Below are positions 1 through 5,184 of a DNA stretch of 6,174 nt, one piece after another. Every line of letters begins with the position of its first letter. Within the stretch, counting starts at the first letter, position 1. The stretch is from Acidobacteriota bacterium (GTDB lineage: Bacteria > Acidobacteriota > Blastocatellia > Pyrinomonadales > Pyrinomonadaceae): positions 1 to 6,174 of the forward strand of contig JAFBAJ010000146.1 in the NCBI GenBank assembly GCA_019247865.1, written 5' to 3'. The position numbers and the translations under genes were made by a program. Under the pieces are notes generated by a model that was not told the DNA's origin, searched no databases, and worked only from the letters and a program-made list of their open reading frames with translations.

Positions 1-1
1 C

Positions 2-526
2 GTCGAATCGGGCGTGCGCGACCGCGATGTGCTGGCCGGAAAGGATGTGTGCATCATCGGCGGCGGCGACGCGGCGACGGAGAACGCGCTGCTGCTCGCG
101 GAGGTCTGCCCGACCGTGACACTTGTGCATCGCGGCCCTGCTCTTCGCGCGCGCAGAGAGTTCGTCGAAAGGATGCAGGGCAATCACTGCATCACAGTCT
201 TCAAGGAGGCGGTCGTCCGGCGCATCATCGGCGAGAGCCGGGTCGAGGCGGTCGAGATCCTGCGCGGCGGTGCGATCAAGCCTTTTCAAATGGCCGTCGG
301 CGGCGTCCTCGTGCGCATCGGCGTCGAGCCGAACACAGAGCTCTTCCGCGAGCAACTGCGTCTGGACGAGCGCGGCTACGTCCTCACCAGCGCGGAACAC
401 GAGACGAGCGTCACCAACGTCTTCGCCATCGGCGATGTCTCAAATCCTCTGGCTCCGACCATCGCGGGCGCGACGGGCGCAGGCGCAACCGTCGCCAAGA
501 TCATCTCGGCGCGGCTGCACAGTTAA
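2..526 (+). CDS. Thioredoxin-reductase-like FAD/NAD(P)H oxidoreductase, C-terminal part (5' end outside window)
   Basis: The frame is open from the first full codon of the window, so the gene starts upstream; the GTG at 14 is an internal valine codon rather than a likely start. Visible are the C-terminal two thirds of a two-dinucleotide-fold flavoprotein. The NAD(P)H-binding GGGDAA turn lies at about 59-76, a strand ending in VTLVHRG follows at 116-136, and the FAD-binding VFAIGD motif is at 419-436, followed by a short helical tail that ends as in thioredoxin reductases. In E. coli thioredoxin reductase the redox CxxC sits about 9-12 residues before the NADPH-binding strand; the equivalent codons here (about 8-25) encode SGVRDR, with no cysteine. 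The protein therefore more likely belongs to the CxxC-less ferredoxin/flavodoxin-NADP reductase-like group or an uncharacterised relative. The usual HRRxxxR 2'-phosphate motif reads HRGxxxR (128-148). The fold is secure; the electron acceptor is unknown. Confidence 0.85.
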   Translation, partial: VESGVRDRDVLAGKDVCIIGGGDAATENALLLAEVCPTVTLVHRGPALRARREFVERMQGNHCITVFKEAVVRRIIGESRVEAVEILRGGAIKPFQMAVGGVLVRIGVEPNTELFREQLRLDERGYVLTSAEHETSVTNVFAIGDVSNPLAPTIAGATGAGATVAKIISARLHS

Positions 527-529
527 TGC

Positions 530-643
530 AATTTGGGTCTTTGGTCTTAGGGCTTTGGCCTTTGATGTCTGTCTCAAATTGAGATTTATCATTCAAGGTC
601 GAAAAGCGTGCCAAGACCTAAGATCAAAAACCAAAGACCAATT
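530..643. repeat. Intergenic imperfect inverted repeat with heptamer tandem arm
   Basis: This fills half of the gap 527-764. The left arm contains four 7-nt units at 535-562 (GGGTCTT, TGGTCTT, AGGGCTT, TGGCCTT). The right arm (611-643) is an imperfect reverse complement: read on the minus strand it gives AATTGGTCTTTGG and then TCTTAGGTCTTGG, against AATTTGGGTCTTTGG and TCTTAGGGCTTTGG on the left. Between them, at 572-584, lies a small palindrome, TCTCAA-A-TTGAGA. There is no transposase and no coding frame. The element looks like a dispersed non-coding repeat, or a transcript-end structure for the reductase gene, but there is no clean GC stem plus U-tract. The rest of the gap (644-746) has only weak promoter-like AT-rich stretches (for example TAATAC at 682-687) that I would not call. 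Confidence 0.55.
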
Positions 644-746
644 CGCTGAGAGCATTTATCTTTTCCGGCCCAACTGTGGTTTAATACGTCCTCTTCCACG
701 AGCTGAAGCCTTGTCCTCCTGGGTCAAGTGCGAGCAACAAATCTCT

Positions 747-753
747 AAAGGAG
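747..753 (+). promoter_or_regulatory. Shine-Dalgarno site fixing the start of the thioredoxin-fold gene
   Basis: AAAGGAG lies 11 nt before the ATG at 765. It decides the start: the same frame is open far upstream (from 123, through the reductase gene), but only the ATG at 765 has a ribosome-binding site and is followed directly by a signal peptide. Confidence 0.75.
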
Positions 754-764
754 TTTTTCACAGG

Positions 765-1352
765 ATGAAAAGAAGTATCGTCATCATCGCCTGCCTGGCG
801 GTGCTCTGTTTCGCGACGAGCGCGTTCGGACAGGATGCGAAAGGCAAGAGCCAGGTCAAAAGCCCCGAAAGGGCGTCCACTTTGGCTGCGACCGCCGACG
901 CCAGGATGGAGAAGGGCGCAGCCGAAGGGAAGTATGTGCCGGTGCTGGTCTATGACCCGGCGCGCAATGCCAGTCAGGATGTCAAAGAGGCCATCGCCGA
1001 AGCGCAGCGGACGAACCGGCGCGTGCTGGTCGAAGTCGGCGGAGAGTGGTGCCCCTGGTGCCATCACATGGATGACTTCTTCACCGCTCATCCGGAGATG
1101 ACGGCGCTGCGCGACAAGAACTTCGTGATGGTCAAGGTCAACTACAGCGACGAGAACAAGAACGAAGAGATACTCTCGCAATATCCTAAGGTCGCGGGTT
1201 ACCCGCACATCTTCGTGCTCGATCCGAGCGGCACGCTCCTGCATTCGCAGGACACGGGCCAGCTGGAAGAAGGCAAAGGCTACAACCTCGATAAGTTCAA
1301 AGCTTTCCTGACCGACTGGGCGACCGCGCCGGGCGATGTCAAAGCGCAATGA
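765..1352 (+). CDS. Exported thioredoxin-fold protein with WCPWC active site
   Basis: A 195-residue protein. Residues 1-22 form a clear signal peptide (MKRS, then a hydrophobic core, then SAFG before Q23), so the protein is probably exported. It lacks a lipobox at the predicted cleavage site: C10 and C15 fall within the hydrophobic core. Residues 26-60 are a polar, probably flexible linker. From about 70 to 186 there is a thioredoxin fold of the Thioredoxin_7/DsbD-gamma-like type: a strand VLVEVGGEW, the redox motif C96-P-W-C99 followed by HHMD, a second strand FVMVKVNY, and a cis-proline loop GYPHIFVLD with P147. The length suits a single-domain protein. The likely role is thiol-disulfide exchange in the periplasm; partners are unknown. 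The frame ends in an ATGA overlap with the rhodanese gene, which suggests translational coupling. Fold and export are well supported; reductase versus oxidase direction is not determinable. Confidence 0.9.
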   Translation: MKRSIVIIACLAVLCFATSAFGQDAKGKSQVKSPERASTLAATADARMEKGAAEGKYVPVLVYDPARNASQDVKEAIAEAQRTNRRVLVEVGGEWCPWCHHMDDFFTAHPEMTALRDKNFVMVKVNYSDENKNEEILSQYPKVAGYPHIFVLDPSGTLLHSQDTGQLEEGKGYNLDKFKAFLTDWATAPGDVKAQ

Positions 1353-1672
1353 GCTATGCGACGATGACGCCCGCCGAACTGGCGCGGCGTCTCAAGCGCG
1401 GCGACCGGCTCTCTCTGATAGACGTGCGCGAGGCCGATGAGCACGCGCTCGCGCACGTGCCGGAAGCGCAGTTGCTGCCCCTGAGCCGTTTTAACGAGTG
1501 GGTCGAAACGCTCAGCCCGGACGAAGAGCTCGTCGTGATGTGCCATCACGGCATACGCAGCGCGCAGGTCTGCGCCTATCTCTCACAACAGGGTTTTAAC
1601 AAATTACATAACCTCGCGGGCGGCATTGATCTCTGGTCGCTCGAAGTGGACGCGAACGTGCCGCGATATTAG
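1349..1672 (+). CDS. Single-domain rhodanese-like sulfurtransferase
   Basis: A 107-residue protein with no signal peptide, so probably cytoplasmic. It is one complete rhodanese domain: a start segment TPAELARRL, the conserved LIDVRE strand (residues 23-28), H36 in the AHVPEAQLLPL region, and the catalytic loop C65-HHGIRS, with C65 as the persulfide-carrying cysteine. It ends with the family's usual GGIDLWSLEVD...VPRY tail. Proteins of this type transfer sulfane sulfur to thiols or cyanide, or act as small persulfide carriers; the physiological acceptor is not visible. There is no convincing Shine-Dalgarno site. The start codon overlaps the preceding stop (ATGA at 1349-1352), so translation is probably coupled to the thioredoxin-fold gene. 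M6 (1364) is a possible alternative start but also lacks a site. Confidence 0.92.
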   Translation: MSYATMTPAELARRLKRGDRLSLIDVREADEHALAHVPEAQLLPLSRFNEWVETLSPDEELVVMCHHGIRSAQVCAYLSQQGFNKLHNLAGGIDLWSLEVDANVPRY

Positions 1673-1695
1673 GAGCATATTTTTTTCAGCAGCTA

Positions 1696-2766
1696 GTGAA
1701 AACGAAACGTAAAATCCTGCTCGGACTCGTCCTCATCATCGCAGTCCTGGTGCTGTACCTGGCGCTCTGGCCGGTGCCGATTGACCCGCAGGCGTGGACT
1801 CCGCCGGAAGCGCCGCCGCTCGCCGGAGACTACCAGCCGAACGACCGCCTCGCCGCCATCGAAAAACTCAAGGCCGGGCATCATCCCGAAGGCGTCGCCG
1901 TGGATGCGGCCGGGCATGTTTACGCAGGGCTGGATGACGGGCGCATCGTGCGCCTCACGGAAGGCGGCGAGCCGCAGGATTTCGCGCGGATGGAAGGTCG
2001 CCCGCTGGGGATACAGTTTGACGCGGCCGGAAACCTGCTCGTCGCGGGCGGCGACAAAGGGCTCGTCTCGTTCGCTCCGGACGGCACTGCGACCGTGCTC
2101 GCGACCGAGGCGCAGGGGCAGAAGTTTCGCTGCGTCAACGACCTCGACGTGGCCGCCGACGGCACAATCTATTTCAGCGACTCGTCGTACAAATTCCCGA
2201 TCTCGATCTACAAGCAGGATCTCTTCGAGCATCGCCCCAACGGACGCCTGCTCGCTTACGACCCCCAGACGAAGCAGACGCGCGTCGTGCTCGGCGGACT
2301 CTACTTCGCCAACGGCGTCGCCGTGAGTCCGGATCAGAGCTTCGTGCTTCTCTCCGAGACGGGCAAATACAGAGTCCTGCGCGTGTGGTTGCAGGGCGCG
2401 CGGGCCGGGCAGTCCGAAAATTTCATTGACAATTTGCCCGGTTTCCCAGATAACATCACCTCGAACGGAAAAGATGAGTTCTGGCTGGCGCTGGTCACGC
2501 CGCGCAATCATCTGCTCGACTCGCTGTTGCCCAGACCGTTTCTCAGAAAAGTCGTGCTGCGCTTGCCGCCTTTTCTGCAGCCTGCGCCGGCGCGTTACGC
2601 TTTCGCGCTGGGGCTCGACCTGAACGGTCACGTCCGGCATAACCTGCAAGACCCGACGGGCAAATCCTTCGGACTCATCTCAAGCGTCCTGGAATCCAAC
2701 GGGCAGCTCTATTTCGGCAGCATCGGCGAGGAAGCTGTAGGACGCCTGCCGGTTCCTGCAAAATAA
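1696..2766 (+). CDS. Membrane-anchored SMP-30/strictosidine-synthase/APMAP-like beta-propeller protein
   Basis: A 356-residue protein. A basic N-terminus (KTKRK) and one hydrophobic helix (about 7-25) without a clear cleavage site suggest a type II anchor with the rest outside the cytoplasm. Residues 50-352 carry repeated propeller strands (GVAVDAAGHVYAG, GIQFDAAGNLLVA, DVAADGTIYFSD, GVAVSPDQSFVLLS, SSVLESNGQLYFG). The order of conserved blocks, especially NDLDV, YFANGVAVS, ETGKYRVLR, FIDNLPGFPDNI and ALVTPRN, matches APMAP/strictosidine-synthase-like proteins. Probable metal ligands by analogy with paraoxonase/SMP-30 are E65, N148, N206, D252 and N253. The family includes lactonases, arylesterases and Pictet-Spengler enzymes; the substrate here cannot be inferred. 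The start is GTG, 23 nt after the rhodanese stop. The only good SD-like AGGAG (1671-1675) is 20 nt away, so initiation may be weak or the start slightly uncertain. Confidence 0.85.
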   Translation: MKTKRKILLGLVLIIAVLVLYLALWPVPIDPQAWTPPEAPPLAGDYQPNDRLAAIEKLKAGHHPEGVAVDAAGHVYAGLDDGRIVRLTEGGEPQDFARMEGRPLGIQFDAAGNLLVAGGDKGLVSFAPDGTATVLATEAQGQKFRCVNDLDVAADGTIYFSDSSYKFPISIYKQDLFEHRPNGRLLAYDPQTKQTRVVLGGLYFANGVAVSPDQSFVLLSETGKYRVLRVWLQGARAGQSENFIDNLPGFPDNITSNGKDEFWLALVTPRNHLLDSLLPRPFLRKVVLRLPPFLQPAPARYAFALGLDLNGHVRHNLQDPTGKSFGLISSVLESNGQLYFGSIGEEAVGRLPVPAK

Positions 2767-2772
2767 GACCCA

Positions 2773-2801
2773 TTAAGCGTTTTATGTGAATGTGATATGA
2801 T
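2773..2801 (+). promoter_or_regulatory. Possible sigma-70-type promoter before the condensing-enzyme gene
   Basis: A TATGAT hexamer (2796-2801) lies 17 nt downstream of TTAAGC (2773-2778), a poor -35 match (3 of 6). It sits at the start of the AT-richer 268-bp gap 2767-3034, where a promoter for the next unit would be expected. It is weak; stationary or alternative sigma factors could use other sites in the gap. Confidence 0.22.
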
Positions 2802-2857
2802 GAAGAGATAGAAGTTTTTTGGATTTAATAGTGAACACCTGATTTTTTTGCAAGCCC

Positions 2858-2873
2858 GGCGGCACCGCCTTTT
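2858..2873 (+). terminator. Weak terminator-like hairpin after the propeller gene
   Basis: A 4-bp GGCG/CGCC stem with loop GCAC is followed directly by TTTT. The stem is short, and the CGCC arm can instead pair with AAAGGGCG at 2880-2887, with one bulged G. It may terminate transcription inefficiently or be part of a leader structure. Confidence 0.22.
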
Positions 2874-2962
2874 GCGTAGAAAGGGCGCGCCGCTCGTGAA
2901 GTAGTTCTGATTTACCTGGCCCCCCATCCATAGAAGATAAGAGACAGTCACGATACGTTTTT

Positions 2963-2992
2963 GGCAACACCGCTGTGGGACGGTGAATTGCC
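2963..2992 (+). promoter_or_regulatory. Leader hairpin upstream of the condensing-enzyme gene
   Basis: GGCAACACCG (2963-2972) pairs with CGGTG-aa-TTGCC (2981-2992): ten base pairs, a two-base bulge and an 8-nt loop. It ends 42 nt before the ATG at 3035 and is not followed by a U-tract, so it is not an ordinary terminator. It could stabilise the mRNA leader, or be an operator-like dyad. The pairing is visible; its function is inference. Confidence 0.35.
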
Positions 2993-3016
2993 GTGTCGCC
3001 TGTGTCTTTAAACCCT

Positions 3017-3023
3017 GAAGGAG
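3017..3023 (+). promoter_or_regulatory. Shine-Dalgarno site fixing the start of the condensing-enzyme gene
   Basis: GAAGGAG lies 11 nt before the ATG at 3035, the same spacing as for the gene at 765. It favours this ATG over the in-frame GTG at 2993, which directly follows the leader hairpin and has no such site. Confidence 0.75.
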
Positions 3024-3034
3024 TTTCCCCTGTC

Positions 3035-4165
3035 ATGATCGTTAATATGCTCTCCTCGGCCACTGCTCTGCCCCCTCACTGTTTCAGCACGACAGAGCTG
3101 GTCGCTTCATTGATGCATAAGCTCTCCCCGGAGCTTATCAACACCATCGGTACGCTCGGCGTAGACCAGCGTTATTCGACACTTGAGAATTACCCCTCCT
3201 ATCTCGCGGGCGAAGAGATGCACGCGACCACCAACGTGACCAGCATGAGCGTCAAGGCCGCCACCGAATGCGTCGAGAAGTGGGGCGGCGACCCGCACAA
3301 GATCGGGCTCCTGATCGCGGCGACCAACACGCCTTCGCAGCTCCTGCCCTGTCTCGCGTCGGAAGTGATGGCGAACATGCACGGCACGCTCTCGCGCACC
3401 ATCAGCACCGTCAGCATGCAGGCGCAGGGCTGCTCCGTCCTCCTGAAATCCATCGAGGTCGCGCGCTGGTACCTGTGCGCCAACCCGAACAAGGTCGCGC
3501 TCGTCCTCGTGGCCGAAGCGCACACGCCGTATATCCGGCCGCTGCTGAATGACGACTATTTCGGTTATCGCGAGCTGGCGCGGATGCGCAAGCGTTGCAC
3601 GGAGGAGGAGCTGGACAAGCTTCGCACGGACACGACCTTCGTCGTGCAGTCGATGCTCTTCGGCGACGGCGCGGTCGCGTTCCTGATCGGTAAAGAGGAG
3701 GGCATCGCAGCCTTCGGCCCGATCTCGCACCTGACCAACGACGAGCCGGAGGACGTAGACCTTTTGGCGATGGAGGGCGGCAGCATCAAGCCCGTCGTCG
3801 AAGGACGCCCGCAGTACCTGATGCGCCCGAACGTGCCGTATCGCGGCGCACACTATGCCGTCTCGACCGTCAATAGCGTGCTCAACGACTCGCACTCGCC
3901 GATCACGAGCCTCAGCCAGGTCGAGCGCTGCCTGATTCACACCGGCAGCAAGAAGATTCTGGACGGCGTCTGCGCGCAATTGGATTTGGACCCGGATTCG
4001 ACTAAAGTAAGAACGTCTTACGACATTCTGCGTAACTACGGGAATCTTTCGAGCGCCTCCACCGGCTTCATGCTGGCGGAGCGGGGTTATCAAAGCGGCC
4101 CCGCGCTCGTCGTCGGCTTCGGCGTCGGCTTCGCGGCCAGCGCGGGCCTGCTCAACTTCAATTGA
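3035..4165 (+). CDS. Thiolase-fold condensing enzyme, type III polyketide synthase/KAS III-like
   Basis: A 376-residue protein. Its order of motifs matches chalcone-synthase-like and KAS III-like enzymes: nucleophile loop QAQGC133SVLLKSIEVARW, strand VALVLVAEAHTPY, FGDGAVAFLIG (209-219), IH302TGSKKILDGV and YGN337LSSASTGFML, then a C-terminal GFGVGFAASAG strand. C133, H302 and N337 form the expected Cys-His-Asn triad for decarboxylative Claisen condensation of acyl-CoA or acyl-ACP with malonyl units. The His-Asn spacing (35) is close to chalcone synthase (33). The protein is longer than FabH (about 320) and shorter at the N-terminus than plant type III PKSs. It has an extra charged segment at about 167-205 between the HTPY strand and the GDG loop. 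No methyltransferase, ACP, CoA ligase or oxidase gene lies beside it, so the product is unknown. No signal or membrane segment is seen. Fold and triad are secure; the subfamily is less certain. Confidence 0.82.
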   Translation: MIVNMLSSATALPPHCFSTTELVASLMHKLSPELINTIGTLGVDQRYSTLENYPSYLAGEEMHATTNVTSMSVKAATECVEKWGGDPHKIGLLIAATNTPSQLLPCLASEVMANMHGTLSRTISTVSMQAQGCSVLLKSIEVARWYLCANPNKVALVLVAEAHTPYIRPLLNDDYFGYRELARMRKRCTEEELDKLRTDTTFVVQSMLFGDGAVAFLIGKEEGIAAFGPISHLTNDEPEDVDLLAMEGGSIKPVVEGRPQYLMRPNVPYRGAHYAVSTVNSVLNDSHSPITSLSQVERCLIHTGSKKILDGVCAQLDLDPDSTKVRTSYDILRNYGNLSSASTGFMLAERGYQSGPALVVGFGVGFAASAGLLNFN

Positions 4166-4178
4166 TAAGCGGCTTTTC

Positions 4179-4223
4179 CTTTGCGTCTTTGCGTGAGAAT
4201 AAACTTCACGCAAAGACGCAAAG
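4179..4223. repeat. Perfect 18-bp inverted repeat built from octamer tandem units
   Basis: The left arm at 4179-4196 is two CTTTGCGT units plus GA. The right arm at 4206-4223 is its exact reverse complement (TC plus two ACGCAAAG units), with a 9-nt loop. It lies in the 71-bp gap between the condensing-enzyme stop and the DUF309 start. There is no U-tract on either strand, so it is not a classical terminator. The AAGAAGAG at 4221-4228, the only SD-like stretch for the next gene, overlaps the end of the right arm, so folding could affect translation. CTTTGCGT-type repeats are a recurrent intergenic sequence in several bacterial groups. Confidence 0.8.
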
Positions 4224-4236
4224 AAGAGAATTGAGC

Positions 4237-4671
4237 ATGAATGCAGTCGAGAGAGTGGCTTATACTGCGGAGCACGTCGCTGCTTATCCGATTGAGTACA
4301 TCGCAGGCATTGACCTCTACAACGAGCGCGAGTTTCATGCGGCGCATGATGCCTGGGAGGATCGCTGGCGCGACGATGTCGGGCCGCAGGAGAAACTTTT
4401 CCTGCAGGCGATGATCCAATCGGCGGTCGCTTTTCATCATCTGGAGATCGGGCGGCCGGGCGCGGCGCGGCGCATGTACCAGATGGCGAAAGAGAAGTTC
4501 GCGCGGCTCGGCTGCGACGCTTTCATGTCGCTCGACCTGACGGATTATCAAGCGCAGCTTGACCGCGCGCTCGACTGGCTGACGAGCGGGCCGGACCCGC
4601 GCGAGATCGAGCCGCCGCCGGTTGAGCCGCCCTACATACGCTTGCAGCCCGGCGTGATGGAGTACGACTGA
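4237..4671 (+). CDS. DUF309 family protein
   Basis: A 144-residue protein, probably cytoplasmic. The hallmark DUF309 block is present: GIDLYNEREFHAAHDAWEDRWR (about residues 24-45), then KLFLQAMIQSAVAFHHLEIGRPGAARRM (about 54-81). Together these give the family's paired helices with conserved H, E and W/R positions. A proline-rich tail (EPPPVEPP) follows. Family members are small all-helical proteins of unknown function. The frame is also open upstream to a TTG at 4162, but that stretch is only the translated hairpin repeat (its peptide contains HAKTQRR), so the ATG at 4237 was chosen. Only a partial SD (AAGAAGAG, 4221-4228, 8-nt spacing) is present. The next gene starts 3 nt after the stop, so the two are very likely co-transcribed. 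Confidence 0.88.
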   Translation: MNAVERVAYTAEHVAAYPIEYIAGIDLYNEREFHAAHDAWEDRWRDDVGPQEKLFLQAMIQSAVAFHHLEIGRPGAARRMYQMAKEKFARLGCDAFMSLDLTDYQAQLDRALDWLTSGPDPREIEPPPVEPPYIRLQPGVMEYD

Positions 4672-4674
4672 AAG

Positions 4675-5160
4675 ATGAGCTTCGCCTTCAAGCTCCTGCG
4701 CGACGTGCGGCTCTTGCTGGTCGCTCTGTGGCTCGGCGCGGCGGTCTTCTTCAGCTTCGCGGTCGCGCCGACGCTCTTCAGCCTTCTTCCGGCGCGCGAA
4801 CTGGCGGGCACGGTCGTCACACGCACGCTGGCGATCATCAACATCGGCGGCTTTATCCTGAGCCTGCTGCTTCTTCTCACAACCTTTCCCGGCAAAAACA
4901 GAATCAGCAAACGAGCTTTCTATACAGAGCTGGTGTCGCTTGCACTCATCGCCCTCACGACCTTCATCGGGCAGTGGGTCATCTCCGCGAAGCTGCTCGC
5001 GCTGCGTGCGGCGATGGGGCGTCCGATTGACGCGGTCGCGGCCACAGACCCGCTGCGTATTGCTTTCAACAGCCTGCACGGTTACTCTGTCGTTGCGCTC
5101 TCGCTCGGCATGATAGCTGCCGCCACGGCTCTTCTGCTCATCGCGCGCCGCAAAGCCTGA
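4675..5160 (+). CDS. DUF4149 (TMEM205-like) four-helix membrane protein
   Basis: A 161-residue integral membrane protein with four hydrophobic helices at about 11-35, 50-70, 84-106 and 137-157, with RRKA at the C-terminus. The first helix carries the family signature WLGAAVFFSFAVAPTLF. The segment before the last helix, RIAFNSLHGYSV (about 128-139, H135), matches the conserved Arg-Phe...Leu-His motif of DUF4149 proteins. The function of bacterial members is not established; the eukaryotic relative TMEM205 has been linked to drug resistance, but nothing here supports carrying that over. The start ATG follows the DUF309 stop by 3 nt, with GGAG at 4659-4662 as a distant (12 nt) SD, so translation is probably linked to DUF309. 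Confidence 0.87.
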   Translation: MSFAFKLLRDVRLLLVALWLGAAVFFSFAVAPTLFSLLPARELAGTVVTRTLAIINIGGFILSLLLLLTTFPGKNRISKRAFYTELVSLALIALTTFIGQWVISAKLLALRAAMGRPIDAVAATDPLRIAFNSLHGYSVVALSLGMIAAATALLLIARRKA

Positions 5161-5184
5161 TTCGATTCGTCAGAAGTAGGAAGT

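Noticed and set aside
535..562. CRISPR array or tRNA-like structure
   Set aside because: The units are only 7 nt and contiguous, with no spacers; no cloverleaf can be drawn.
123..764. Upstream extension of the thioredoxin-fold frame through the reductase gene
   Set aside because: It runs in a different frame over a real coding region and the repeat; the SD and signal peptide place the start at 765.
681..1349. Minus-strand open frame opposite the thioredoxin-fold gene
   Set aside because: Shadow of the real gene; no motif and no plausible initiation region.
1693..2649. Minus-strand open frame opposite the propeller gene
   Set aside because: No domain and an Arg-rich composition; the + strand frame carries clear propeller repeats and family motifs.
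2993..3034. GTG at 2993 as the start of the condensing enzyme
   Set aside because: It would add 14 residues with no SD; GAAGGAG at 3017-3023 is correctly spaced for the ATG at 3035.
3107..4213. Long minus-strand open frame opposite the condensing-enzyme gene
   Set aside because: Its product is Arg/Asp/Val/Ala-rich with no recognisable domain, begins inside the hairpin repeat, and lies antisense to a gene with clear catalytic motifs. Such frames are common in GC-rich DNA.
4179..4223. Intrinsic terminator
   Set aside because: The stem is strong, but neither strand has a U-tract directly after it.
4162..4236. TTG at 4162 as the start of the DUF309 protein
   Set aside because: The added 25 residues are a translation of the hairpin repeat, and the TTG overlaps the preceding stop codon.
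4090..5079. Minus-strand open frame across the DUF309 and DUF4149 genes
   Set aside because: Very Arg/Glu/Gln-rich composition, spans two real genes and the repeat, and has no motif.
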